Shown piece by piece: positions 40,813 to 50,500 of a stretch of 64,000 nucleotides of DNA. Position numbers and translations under genes: made by a program. This DNA comes from Bacteroidales bacterium. GTDB taxonomy: Bacteria > Bacteroidota > Bacteroidia > Bacteroidales > F082. Under the pieces are notes generated by a model that was given only the letters and a program-made list of their open reading frames with translations, searched no databases and was not told the origin of the DNA. Position 1 is the stretch's first letter. Each line of letters begins with the position of its first letter. The DNA lies in the NCBI GenBank assembly GCA_024710405.1, contig JANJUV010000011.1:124001-188000 (forward strand), written 5' to 3'.

Positions 40813-41820
40813 TTATGGTTTAATGTAGTCGTAACCCATTATTTCTGAAGCTTTAAATGTGGTCATTCCTTTCTCAGTCATAATGTCATAAATCATTCCG
40901 TTTCCGCCGAAGAGCAATGATTTTGCATCATAACCCAACAGACGAAGATAAGCCGCAAGGAACGAACTTGTTTGTCCTGTATAGCAATACAGTACGATTG
41001 CCTTGTCAGTCGGGAGGGTTTTCAGGTCAGCAGCAATTTTCATACTTTCTTTAGGTGTATACTGAATTGCGCCAGGAATATGGCCCGGATCATCGTACTG
41101 GGCTTTTGGCCAGTAGTTCACGATATAATAGTTGCCCAGATTTCCAAATACTGTTTGGTTGGTAACAGCAGCAACTCCGTTTCCATATCCTTCGCTGAGC
41201 AGGGTAGCAACACGTGCTTCAAGAATTTCAAGGCCAGTGGTTTTGCCTGTATTTAATGACGGCATTTCACCTGCAGGAGCTTTTTCAGTAGGAGTTGTAA
41301 CAAATTGGGATGCAAATGAATTGCCAATTGCGTTATTCCATCCACCTGAGAAATCAGCATTCCATGAGCACATGCCCCATTTCATTGAAAACACTTTGTT
41401 GTATCCCATCAAACGCATTAAAGAGGCACCATAAGCGGCTGTTTGGCCTGTGTAGCAAACCAAAGCAATTTTTTCGTAATTGGCCATATTGATGGTCTTG
41501 ATGTGCTCATATAATTGTGCGATCGGAACATTTACGGCATTTTCAATGTGTCCGTTGGCGAAGTCATTTGCAGCACGCATATCAATGATATAGACTTGTC
41601 CGGTAAGATTCAGATTGTTTACATCAGTAGCTGACATGATGGTGGGCATGTCAGTATTTACGAAATCTTTTCCATAAGGTGAGTCGCTTGATTCAAGAAA
41701 AGTTGCTAAAACTTCTGATTCATTGATCTTCGGTTCGTCATCTTTATCCTTTTTACAGGAGGTTGTAAGAATAAATCCCAGTAATACACTGACAATCAAA
41801 AAATAATTGAGTTTTTTCAT
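40813..41820 (-). CDS. Double-rhodanese lipoprotein (periplasmic sulfurtransferase)
   Basis: 335 residues. Lipoprotein signal with Cys in FILTTSCKKDKDD. Two rhodanese domains: the first with VYIIDMRAANDFANGHIENA and the active-site loop LVCYTGQTAAYG, the second with GHIPGAIQY and LYCYTGQTSSFLA. Both active-site cysteines are present, so both domains could carry persulfide sulfur, for example from thiosulfate or polysulfide. It lies 48 bp behind the multihaem cytochrome gene and ends at a strong terminator, so the two form an operon. Exported and anchored, probably in the periplasm or outer membrane. Confidence 0.92.
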   Translation of the reverse strand: MKKLNYFLIVSVLLGFILTTSCKKDKDDEPKINESEVLATFLESSDSPYGKDFVNTDMPTIMSATDVNNLNLTGQVYIIDMRAANDFANGHIENAVNVPIAQLYEHIKTINMANYEKIALVCYTGQTAAYGASLMRLMGYNKVFSMKWGMCSWNADFSGGWNNAIGNSFASQFVTTPTEKAPAGEMPSLNTGKTTGLEILEARVATLLSEGYGNGVAAVTNQTVFGNLGNYYIVNYWPKAQYDDPGHIPGAIQYTPKESMKIAADLKTLPTDKAIVLYCYTGQTSSFLAAYLRLLGYDAKSLLFGGNGMIYDIMTEKGMTTFKASEIMGYDYIKP

Positions 41821-41868
41821 AACGATGTGTGTTTGAGTTAATGAATGATTAATTTATTTATTTGTAAA

Positions 41869-43233
41869 TCAATTGCTTTGAATATATTTGCTGAACCATT
41901 CCTGAGGTAATCTGCCATCTACGGTGATGTTTTTAGTAGCCCTCATTTCCCATTCAAGCAGGTCGTCCTGGAATAAATAAAGGTCTTTGTTCACTAATTC
42001 CCCATCAACATTTTTGATGTGACAATTGTCCATACATGATTGCCCTGGTCCACGTTGTGTGCGGCTTGTCCATTTAAGAATGTTGTGAGGAGAGGTGTAG
42101 TTGTATGTTGGTTTGGCTTCAAAACTGGCATATTCATCAATACCATATTTTTCCCAGTTGTCAGGAGCAGCAAGTGTGCGTCTTACAAGCGTGAAACTAA
42201 AACCGGGTTTTAATTCGGGTAGCGGGTTTACTGCAATTTTGAAATCGAGGTAGGCCGGTATTCTGGCGCCATCGCCATGTACATGGCAACTGCCACAGTT
42301 GTTGTAATCCTGTGAGTGACATACCTGACAGTTAAAGTCATCAATATGCATCAGGTGATAAATATTGTTCTTCTGAGAATCGGTATGGCAATCAGTACAT
42401 TCAGGTTTTAACTTGGCAGCATAGCGTTGTTCTACTTTTTCGGGTTCCCCGTGCATTTCCTGACCGCTGTGACATGCCAGACAGGTGAATTGTAGTTTAG
42501 TTAAGTGGGCATCAGGAACAGTTCCGGCAGCAACGCCAAGATAAGCATGGCCTCCGCGGGAGGTATGACAAGCAACGCATGTTTTGAGCATATCGGGTGT
42601 TTTTGTGAAATTATGCCCTGCTGCCAGACCACCACCTGCAATAGGTGGACGAACAACATGGCAATTACCACAAGTGCCGTGACAGGTAGCGCAATTTGCA
42701 TTATAACCGTCGATTTGGTGCTGGGGCAGTTTGGCAAAATCATCCGAACTTTGATAGCCACTTCTTAAGGCAACAGCGCGCATTTGACCATATCCGTTGT
42801 GGATGCTGTTTGCGAAAAACTTTGTGGCTTCTTCATGGCACGCACCACATGTTCTTTCATAGTCAACGGAGGGGTGACGTATGAAGTCGCCGGAGTGTGC
42901 CTCGGTCTTGTCGCCGGTATTATCAACTCCACCATGACACGTTGTACAGCCAATTTCGAAATGGCTCGAAGCCTTGTAGGCTTCGAAACCATCACCACCC
43001 ATAAAAACCCTGTCGTAGGGTTCATAATGTGGTGCTTCGCCACCACAACCGCCAGCCGGTGCTGCTGTGTCAGGGGTATATACCTTTTGAAGATGTGCAT
43101 AGTTGGTGTGACAGTCAATACATGAAGAGTACCCTTGTTCAACAACTGGCTCTTCAGTGTCTTTCTTTGAACAAGCCGTGATTAGTAATGTGGGAATCAA
43201 AAAAATAAGACTGATTTTGGCAAGTGTTTTCAT
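41869..43233 (-). CDS. Multihaem c-type cytochrome lipoprotein, about eleven haem sites
   Basis: 454 residues from the ATG at 43233 (MKTLAKISLIFLIPTLLITAC); the open frame runs further upstream but the lipoprotein signal fixes the start. Ten CxxCH motifs are seen in order: CIDCH, CTTCH, CGACH, CATCH, CGNCH, CVACH, CLACH, CTDCH, CQVCH and CGSCH. An eleventh candidate is CMDNCH (Cx3CH) near the C-terminus. Haems 4-5 and 9-10 lie very close in sequence. No enzyme family was recognised; octahaem hydroxylamine or tetrathionate reductases are alternatives to check. It is the first gene of the operon with the rhodanese lipoprotein and is divergent from a Crp/Fnr regulator. CcsBA at 47503 could mature it. 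Confidence 0.92.
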   Translation of the reverse strand: MKTLAKISLIFLIPTLLITACSKKDTEEPVVEQGYSSCIDCHTNYAHLQKVYTPDTAAPAGGCGGEAPHYEPYDRVFMGGDGFEAYKASSHFEIGCTTCHGGVDNTGDKTEAHSGDFIRHPSVDYERTCGACHEEATKFFANSIHNGYGQMRAVALRSGYQSSDDFAKLPQHQIDGYNANCATCHGTCGNCHVVRPPIAGGGLAAGHNFTKTPDMLKTCVACHTSRGGHAYLGVAAGTVPDAHLTKLQFTCLACHSGQEMHGEPEKVEQRYAAKLKPECTDCHTDSQKNNIYHLMHIDDFNCQVCHSQDYNNCGSCHVHGDGARIPAYLDFKIAVNPLPELKPGFSFTLVRRTLAAPDNWEKYGIDEYASFEAKPTYNYTSPHNILKWTSRTQRGPGQSCMDNCHIKNVDGELVNKDLYLFQDDLLEWEMRATKNITVDGRLPQEWFSKYIQSN

Positions 43234-43356
43234 GTCTTTTGGGTTACGGTTCACTACAACTGAAATTTTGTGTAAAGATCGCAATGAATCTATATTTGTG
43301 AATATGTTAACACTACTTATGAGTGGTAAAAGAATCTGCTTTTGCACAGCACGAAT

Positions 43357-43372
43357 ACTGATCCAGATCAGT
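43357..43372. promoter_or_regulatory. Fnr/Crp-like palindrome between regulator and cytochrome
   Basis: ACTGATC-CA-GATCAGT, perfect 7-bp arms. The core CTGATCCAGATCAG matches the Fnr box TTGATnnnnATCAA at all but the outer base of each half. It lies just upstream of the promoter of the Crp/Fnr gene and about 125 bp before the cytochrome start on the other strand. Confidence 0.6.
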
Positions 43373-43383
43373 AATTGTTCTGA

Positions 43384-43399
43384 TATTTTTGTATATTTG
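43384..43399 (+). promoter_or_regulatory. Promoter elements of the Crp/Fnr gene
   Basis: Two adjacent exact -7 matches, TATTTTTG (43384-43391) and TATATTTG (43392-43399), 25-40 bp before the ATG at 43425. The palindrome at 43357 lies where a -35-type region would be. Confidence 0.5.
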
Positions 43400-43424
43400 T
43401 TGCCATAAATTGCCCGAAAACTCA

Positions 43425-44120
43425 ATGCCAAATCGTGATCAATATACCGGCTGCACTGTAAGTATGCACAAATGCAGGTGTTTCGACAAGTTAAATGAAG
43501 AAGAAGCTGCATTCCTTGAATCCAAAACAGTTGTGATTGATTACAAAAAGGGCGAAATAATCACCAAGAAAGGTAGTTTTGCCTCCCATGTGATGTATAT
43601 GGATAGCGGTCTGGCCAAAGTGTTCATTGATGATGGTGTTAATACACTCGTTCTGAAGATCGTACCTCCCGGAACTCTATTTGGATTGTCTTCATTGAGT
43701 GAGGAGAACACAACTTTCCAGTATTCGGCAATGGCTTATGTGGATTCGACTATTAAACAGATTGAGATCGTTGCCTTTCGCGAGATGCTTATGCGCAACC
43801 CGGCTTTTGCCAAGGATGTGATCGACACACTAAGCGCAAACAGTGCGCAAATTAACGGACGTTTTTTTTGTCTGACGCACAAACAGTCCTTTGGACGACT
43901 GGCAGATATAATCCTGTGTCTGGCCGACCGAATCTTTAAGTCAGAGGAGTTTGAACTTCCGCTTTCGCGTAAGGAACTTGCTGAACTCTCTGGTATGAGT
44001 TCGGAAACCGTAATCCGAATGTTGAAGAAGTTTGATGAAGACGGCCTGATTAATCTTCAGGGTAAATCCCTTTCAATCAAGGATTATACAAGGCTGAAGC
44101 GAATCAGCGAGTCAGGCTGA
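43425..44120 (+). CDS. Crp/Fnr-family transcriptional regulator with N-terminal cysteines
   Basis: 231 residues from the ATG at 43425 (the in-frame start at 43389 overlaps the promoter). Cyclic-nucleotide-binding-type barrel (FASHVMYMDSGLAKVF, ILKIVPPGTLFGLSSL), dimer helix, and C-terminal helix-turn-helix SRKELAELSGMSSETVIRML. Three cysteines (10, 17, 19) lie at the N-terminus. They suggest an Fe-S or redox-sensing site, but the spacing is not the classic Fnr spacing. Divergent from the multihaem cytochrome with a Fnr-like palindrome in between; it likely controls that operon and itself. Confidence 0.9.
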   Translation: MPNRDQYTGCTVSMHKCRCFDKLNEEEAAFLESKTVVIDYKKGEIITKKGSFASHVMYMDSGLAKVFIDDGVNTLVLKIVPPGTLFGLSSLSEENTTFQYSAMAYVDSTIKQIEIVAFREMLMRNPAFAKDVIDTLSANSAQINGRFFCLTHKQSFGRLADIILCLADRIFKSEEFELPLSRKELAELSGMSSETVIRMLKKFDEDGLINLQGKSLSIKDYTRLKRISESG

Positions 44121-44145
44121 AATATCATTATGTTTTTTTAGCTAA

Positions 44146-45288
44146 TCACTTCTGATCCGGAAACAAGGGTGGAGGCCCGAAATCAGGATTTACTAAAAAT
44201 TCATCATCCTGAAGTGTAAGAATAAAAGCTTTGAGGTCGGCTTTTTCCTGTGTGGTGAGTTGAATCCCTCCGCGTAATACATGATGCATCAACGGATCAA
44301 CCTGTGGGCTGAGCTTGACATGATGCGAATAAAACTCAATAACCTCATCAAGTGTCGCAAACCTGCCATCGTGCATATATGGTCCGCTCAATGCAATGTT
44401 TCTTAAAGTTGGTGCTTTGTATGCACCTCGATGCATTGGATTGCCAGTTACCGAATAGCGATCGAGCGGGTCATTAAATATAGTGTCTTTGCCATTATTG
44501 TAGAACAGGTGGGTAGTAAAAAGCGGATTACCACCGCCACCATGGCAATGAAAACAATCAGCTCCTTCCTCAGTGGTGAATAATACATAGCCATTAAGCT
44601 CGCTCTGGGTAAGTTGCAACTCGCCACGAAGATACTTGTCGAAACGTGAATTTGCCGAAATAAGGGTTCTGACGAATTGTGCAATGGCCCGCTGTATATT
44701 TTTAAAGGTTACTGTGCTGCTTCCAAAAGCTTTAAGAAATAAGTCAGGATAACCATCAATTTCTTGAAAAAGTTCTTTTACCCGTGTGGTGTCACCTGCG
44801 AGTTCATCTTCCGCAATCACTGCCAGCCACACAAAATCTTCAAGATTTCTGTAGAACGGCTGATCGTTTTCAGGATAGATAAAACCGCTCCATCCGTATC
44901 CACTTCGGTTCCAAACCAAATTAGTTAGCGGAAGCATCACATGATGGGTTGTTTTTCCAGTAATCCCGTGTACAATACCTCCTTCAAATACCGGATGGTC
45001 AATGCCGGCCTCAAAATTGTTGGCCTGAATGTGGCAGGTAGCGCATGTCATAAGCGAATCAGGATGTGTCCTTCCGCTCAACCGGCCATCATAAAACAAG
45101 TATCGTCCGAGTTGAACTCCTTCTTCTGTCATTGGATTGTCTTCCGGAATGTTAAGTATTGAAGGAAAAGCAAAAGGAATATTGATTTCATAAGGAGTGG
45201 GTTCGGGAACCTCAGCACTTTTTTTATCCCGGCAGGCTGATAAAAGCATTATGATAATCAGCCCCGGAAAAAGGAAATATCTGTTCAT
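44146..45288 (-). CDS. Di-haem cytochrome c peroxidase / MauG-like lipoprotein (MbnH-like)
   Basis: 380 residues. Lipoprotein signal with Cys in IIMLLSACRDKK. Two CxxCH haem sites: CATCHIQANNFEAG and CFHCHGGGG. The CCP/MauG family segments RGAYKAPTLRNIALSGPYMHDGRF and EVIEFYSHH are clear. Genes of this type next to an MbnP gene are MbnH-like: they modify a tryptophan of MbnP rather than remove peroxide. The ATG overlaps the stop of the upstream MbnP-like gene by 4 bp. A plain peroxidase role remains possible. Confidence 0.88.
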   Translation of the reverse strand: MNRYFLFPGLIIIMLLSACRDKKSAEVPEPTPYEINIPFAFPSILNIPEDNPMTEEGVQLGRYLFYDGRLSGRTHPDSLMTCATCHIQANNFEAGIDHPVFEGGIVHGITGKTTHHVMLPLTNLVWNRSGYGWSGFIYPENDQPFYRNLEDFVWLAVIAEDELAGDTTRVKELFQEIDGYPDLFLKAFGSSTVTFKNIQRAIAQFVRTLISANSRFDKYLRGELQLTQSELNGYVLFTTEEGADCFHCHGGGGNPLFTTHLFYNNGKDTIFNDPLDRYSVTGNPMHRGAYKAPTLRNIALSGPYMHDGRFATLDEVIEFYSHHVKLSPQVDPLMHHVLRGGIQLTTQEKADLKAFILTLQDDEFLVNPDFGPPPLFPDQK

Positions 45289-46154
45289 TCGGATGGTTTT
45301 ACCTGAAATACATCATGTCCGTTTTCACATCCCATCTGCATGGCATCTTGCTGTTGCATGATGCTTCCTCCCCACTGGTTGTGGTTGTATGTGTGCGGAT
45401 TCCGAAACCAGTTTTCAACCTTCATTTCAAGAGTCAGGTTGGTTTGCTTTCCATCAGCAACACTAAAAGAAATATCATCGATATTTACCTGAAAATAATT
45501 ATGAATGAATGCTTTAATGGAGGGAAGAATTGAGCCTGGCCGGTAGCCTTCGCAATGTTCATAGCAGTTGGCTTCTCCAAAAGTGTATGAGGCATAATTC
45601 TGGTTATTTGTTTCATAAACCTGCCCGATTCCCAGATGAAAATTAAATGGTTCGGTTAATCCATCAGGATTTATCCACTTTCCGTTGAGTTTCATATAGT
45701 GATAGCCACCACCTAAGTATTCAGGCCAGAACATGAATGACTCAGGCGGGTTTACAAAGCGGTTTGATTTGTTCTTCTGTTCATTAAGCCCGAAGATAAA
45801 CCTAATTCCGCTATAGTTTCCGGCAGGTATCCGGGTTTTGAACTTAATTTCCTTTGTGGCTTCAATATCTGTATCAACATAAAAAACCTGCTCTGCTTCA
45901 GGAAAGGTAAATGTATTGCCCGACGCATCAATCAACTCCATATCGGAGAAAAACCACTGTATTTCGGTGACCATATAATTGTTTCCAGCCTCGTTTGTGT
46001 AGAGAAAATCATCAACTACCAGCGGATTTTGCTGCACACTGTGTTCAATGTTGAGGACAAGAAGGCCCCCGGATTCAGGTTCTGACTTATCCCGGGTGCA
46101 GGCTGCCAGAAGAAAAAGAGACAAGCTTAGGATACAGTAACGTTTGTTTAACAT
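45285..46154 (-). CDS. MbnP-family lipoprotein (copper-binding partner of MbnH)
   Basis: 289 residues. Lipoprotein signal with Cys in LSLFLLAACTRDKSEPE. The MbnP layout is visible: LLVLNIEHSVQQNPLVVDD, a YMVTEIQWFFSDMEL segment, FIFGLNEQKNKSNRF, GGGYHYMKLNGKW, and the C-terminal VENWFRNPHTYNHNQWGGSI with a closing METQ-rich tail (MQQQDAMQMGCENGHDVFQV). First gene of the pair with the MbnH-like protein. Such pairs are known to make a kynurenine in MbnP that takes part in copper binding; whether it occurs here is inferred from homology. Confidence 0.87.
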   Translation of the reverse strand: MLNKRYCILSLSLFLLAACTRDKSEPESGGLLVLNIEHSVQQNPLVVDDFLYTNEAGNNYMVTEIQWFFSDMELIDASGNTFTFPEAEQVFYVDTDIEATKEIKFKTRIPAGNYSGIRFIFGLNEQKNKSNRFVNPPESFMFWPEYLGGGYHYMKLNGKWINPDGLTEPFNFHLGIGQVYETNNQNYASYTFGEANCYEHCEGYRPGSILPSIKAFIHNYFQVNIDDISFSVADGKQTNLTLEMKVENWFRNPHTYNHNQWGGSIMQQQDAMQMGCENGHDVFQVKPSE

Positions 46155-46175
46155 GGCTCATAAGATATTTCTCTA

Positions 46176-46183
46176 CAAAGATA
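46176..46183 (-). promoter_or_regulatory. -7 promoter element of the MbnP/MbnH pair
   Basis: TATCTTTG on the minus strand, exact match, 21 bp before the ATG at 46154. Confidence 0.5.
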
Positions 46184-46263
46184 CATATAATCAAGGTTAG
46201 GGGAAAGTCGCCTGTCATTCCGTATGATCACTACATATCCATAAGCAGATGCTTAATAAAGCG

Positions 46264-46271
46264 TATTTTTG
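46264..46271 (+). promoter_or_regulatory. -7 promoter element of the Smr-domain gene
   Basis: TATTTTTG, exact match, 16 bp before the ATG at 46288. It overlaps the in-frame ATG at 46249 region and supports the shorter start. Confidence 0.5.
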
Positions 46272-46287
46272 CCCAAAATATCAGAAT

Positions 46288-47346
46288 ATGTTCAGACAGG
46301 GCGATCGTGTTAAGTTTTTAAACGAGAAAGGTGGCGGAGTTGTGGTGAAAATGATTGACACACGTATGGTGTTGGTCGCCATCGAAGATGGTTTTGAGAT
46401 ACCTGTTCTGGCTTCGGATTTAGTGTCTGACGGGCTCCTTTCAGAAGCAGAGACAAAGCATACTGCTGCGCCATTGACATCACAGGGTCAGAAAGTATTT
46501 GAAGAAGAAATTGACCACCGTAAAGCAAAACTAAGGCGTTTTGCCAAAAATCCGGAACCGGAAGGTGTTTATATGGCTTTTGTGCCTCATGAGCAGCAAT
46601 GGATACTTACTGGACCTCTGGATGTTGTGCTGGTAAACCACAGCCCGGCCGAATTGCTTTATTCGTTCAGCGTACAGGAAGAAAGCGGTTTTCGTAATAT
46701 TGACTATGGCCAAATGGGCGCATACAACAAGGTTACGATCGAAACCATAAATAGAGAAGATCTGAACAACTGGTGTACCGGAGTTATACAGGCTTTGCTT
46801 GTTTTTGAACACGGCAAAGAAATCTATCTTCCGTTGCACGCGCCTTTTGATATTAAACCCGGCAGGTTTTACAAGGAGGGAAGCTATCAGTTGTTTGGAG
46901 TTCTGGGTGAAAAGGCGCTTCATATTAACCTGCAGAATCTGTCATCTTTGCTCGATACTCCTTTTATGCCTCACGAGCTGAAGTTCGACCGTGTAACCGA
47001 GCCCATAAGAAAACACCGTAAAGAGCCTTCATTGATCGACAAGCACAGAACCGAACGCGGAGAAGCTGTGATTGACCTGCATATCGGAGAACTGCTCGAT
47101 AATATCGCCGGACTGAGCAGCAAAGATATGTTCCGTATCCAACTGGATTATTTCAAAAGAACCCTCGACAGTGCCATTGAAAACGATTATGAAAAAGTTA
47201 CCTATATTCATGGTGTCGGCAACGGTGTGCTCAAACAGGCCATAATAAAGGCTCTGGAAGAAGTAGAAGGTACCAAAAGCCGGATGGCTTCCGTAAGCCG
47301 CTTTGGTGTGGGTGCCATTGATGTACTCATCAAAGATCGGGAATAG
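46288..47346 (+). CDS. DUF2027 and Smr-domain protein
   Basis: 352 residues from the ATG at 46288 (MFRQGDRVKFLNEKGGGVVV). The N-terminal part has the DUF2027/KOW-like start and a beta-rich middle. The C-terminal 85 residues are an Smr domain: VIDLHIGELLDNIAGLSS, then VTYIHGVGNGVLKQAII and FGVGAIDVLI. Smr domains bind or cut nucleic acids. MutS ATPase parts are missing, so this is not MutS2. Cytoplasmic; exact role not known. Confidence 0.9.
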   Translation: MFRQGDRVKFLNEKGGGVVVKMIDTRMVLVAIEDGFEIPVLASDLVSDGLLSEAETKHTAAPLTSQGQKVFEEEIDHRKAKLRRFAKNPEPEGVYMAFVPHEQQWILTGPLDVVLVNHSPAELLYSFSVQEESGFRNIDYGQMGAYNKVTIETINREDLNNWCTGVIQALLVFEHGKEIYLPLHAPFDIKPGRFYKEGSYQLFGVLGEKALHINLQNLSSLLDTPFMPHELKFDRVTEPIRKHRKEPSLIDKHRTERGEAVIDLHIGELLDNIAGLSSKDMFRIQLDYFKRTLDSAIENDYEKVTYIHGVGNGVLKQAIIKALEEVEGTKSRMASVSRFGVGAIDVLIKDRE

Positions 47347-47458
47347 TAACTCAATTTATTTATTTGGTAATTAATTACTTAAATAAGTGACTTTGTTTAT
47401 TGTTCAGAATTTCACACTGTTTGTGTCAAGAATCACTGTAAAAATCCTTTCTTTTCAT

Positions 47459-47466
47459 TATTTTTG
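47459..47466 (+). promoter_or_regulatory. -7 promoter element of ccsBA
   Basis: TATTTTTG, exact match, 36 bp before the ATG at 47503. The upstream gap (47347-47458) is AT-rich with an AT-only palindrome (GTAATTAATTAC). Confidence 0.48.
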
Positions 47467-47502
47467 ACCAGTTTTATTAAAACTCTAACAACAAATATTG
47501 AT

Positions 47503-50500
47503 ATGCTCAAAAGAATACTTAAAGTTCTGTTCTCCATGGAACTCATGGGGTTGTTGGTCATTGCCTTTGCCGTTTCGGCGGGTGTTGCTACATTTATTGA
47601 GAATGACTTTGGAACACCGGCAGCTAAAGCGGTTGTTTACAATGCCACCTGGTTCGAGATATTGCTTGTTTTGTTGGGTGTAAATCTTGTAGCCAATATT
47701 TTCCGATACAAGATGTACAGACGTGAGAAGCTTACCATTTTTATTTTTCACATATCGTTCATTGTAATACTCATCGGTGCTGGTATTACCAGATTCATCA
47801 GCTATGAAGGCATCATGAGTATAAGGGAAGGAGCCTCAGTCAATACTATGATTTCTGATATAACCTATGTGATGGCTGAAGCCAGTGTTGGAGATGAAAT
47901 GGTGTATACCGACAAGGAAGTCCTTATTTCTTCACTGAATCAAAAATCTTTCAGAAAAAGCATTTCTATTGGGGATAAAAAGGTGAAAATGAGCTCGCTC
48001 CGCTATGTGCCCAATGCACAGGAAATGCTGGTCAGGGGCGAAAGTGGTGGCGAACCTTATGCAGTGATGGTAGTGTCGAGCCCTTCTTCAGGAAGGAGTA
48101 ATCTGACGTTACGTCAGGGGGATCACCGGGATTTTATGGGATTTCATTTCGTTTTTGATCAGACTTTTGAGTCGGAAGCGATAAACCTCAGCTATAGCGG
48201 AAATCAATTGAAGATAAATGCTCCTTTCGTGATTACGACCATGTCAATGATGGGAGGGGAGGGCGATAGTCTGGCAGCAGGTGAGTGGCATCCGTTCGAA
48301 ATGCGAAAGTTATATGGAATTGGTGATCTCAGAATTGTGCTCACTGATATCTATGAAAACGGAAAAGTGGATTACAAAACTTATTCAGGTAAAGACATGA
48401 GTTTTATGAACGCCCTCATTGTTAAACTGCAATCTGGTAATGAAACAAAGGAAGTAGCCCTGCGGGGAGGCCGCGGATATATTGGCGAAACAACCGAAGT
48501 GGACATAAACGGCATTCAGCTTCGGCTGATGTATGGTGCCAAAGTCCTGGACCTGCCTTTTTCGATCAAACTGAATGATTTTCAGCTCGAAAGATATCCA
48601 GGTTCAAATAGTCCGGCTTCCTATGCGAGCGAGGTTACCCTGATTGACTCGGCCAACAATGTTGAGCGTCCCTACAGGATTTTTATGAATAATGTCTTAC
48701 AATACAGGGGGTATCGTTTCTTTCAGTCTTCTTATGACCGTGATGAAATGGGCACAGTTTTATCCGTGAATAAAGACTTATGGGGCACTATATTCACCTA
48801 TATAGGTTACTTTTTGATGACACTTGGAATGATGCTGGCTTTATTCAGCAGGCACAGCCGGTTTGCCCTGCTTGGAAGGTTGCTTGGAAAAGCCAGAGAT
48901 AGCGCAGGAAAATCTGCAATTGTGATACTGCTGATGCTTTTATCAGTTCCGGCATTCAGTCAGCATGTGCAACATAAAACTGTTGAGCAAACCAAAATAA
49001 TCAGTGTAGATCATGCAGCTTCCTTTGGTGAATTACTGGTTCAGGATCATGACGGCAGGTTAAAACCAATGAATACACTTGCCAGCGAAATGCTCAGAAA
49101 GGTTGCACGGAAAAATTCCTTCAACGGACTTAATCCAGAGCAGGTGCTGCTTGGCATGCTCACTCAACCCGAAAGCTGGCAAATGATCCCAATGATAAAG
49201 GTTTCACATCCTCAGTTGAAAAGCTTTTTGGGTATTGACGGCAGTCATGCGGCTTTTATTGATTTTCTGGATTTTTCTGATAATGGTGGTTACCGCCTTC
49301 GCGACCTTGTAAGCCAGGCCTATGAAAAAAAGCCTGCCGAAAGAGGTAAGTTCGACAATGACGTTATCGCCGTTGATGAACGGGTGAATATTTCGTATAT
49401 GGTGTACACGGGTGATTTACTAAAGGTATTGCCCGACCCACGCGACTCACATAACCCATGGTTTACACCCGGAAAATCTGCCGCAGGTATAGCCCCCGAT
49501 GATTCGGCCTTCATTGCGGAAGTAATGCCGTATTATTTCATGTCGCTCAATAGCGGTGACATGGATCAGGCTAATCTGTTGCTCGATGGTGTAAAGAACT
49601 TTCAAAGGAATTTTGCTGAAGATATAATGCCCCAACCATTGCAAACAAAAATGGAAATCATCTACAATAACATGTTGATTTTCGACAGGTTGGGTAAGTA
49701 TTATGGGCTTGTGGGAGTCATCATGCTGTTTTTGGTGTTCATCAACCTGTTCAGAGAACGTAAATGGATTAATCTTGCTGTGAAGATATTTTATATAATT
49801 ATCTTGCTGTTCTTTGTTTTTCAGACGGTTGGTCTGGCAATGCGTTGGTATATTGCTGAGAGGGCGCCCTGGAGTAACGGTTATGAAACCATGATTTATA
49901 TTGCCTGGGTCACTGTGCTTGCAGGCCTCATCTTTGCCCGAAAATCGCAGATGACCATTGCGGCAACATCTGTTCTTGCTTCAATTATTTTGATGGTGGC
50001 CCACCTCAGTTGGATGGATCCTGAGATCACAAACCTGGTACCTGTGCTTAAGTCCTATTGGTTGACCATCCACGTTTCCATAATAACAGCAAGCTACGGT
50101 TTTTTGGCACTTGGGGCTCTGCTTGGATTTATCAGTCTGGTATTGATGATTTTGAAATCAACTAAAAATCATGAACACCTCAGATCAAAGATCAGGGAGC
50201 TGGCTCATATAAACGAGCGTTCGTTGATCATAGGATTGTATCTGCTGACAATCGGCACCTTCCTGGGTGGAATATGGGCAAATGAATCGTGGGGAAGATA
50301 CTGGGGATGGGACCCGAAAGAGACATGGGCACTGGTTACTGTTTTAGTATATACCTTTATTGCTCATATGGGTTACACACCGGGATTGAAGACAGACTAC
50401 AACTTTGCCTTATTTACCCTTGTTGGTTTCAGCTCGGTGATCATGACCTATTTCGGGGTTAATTACTACCTCTCAGGACTTCATTCTTATGCGGCCGGCG

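Noticed and set aside
46288-47346. Smr-domain protein as MutS2
   Set aside because: There are no MutS ATPase motifs and the length is too short.
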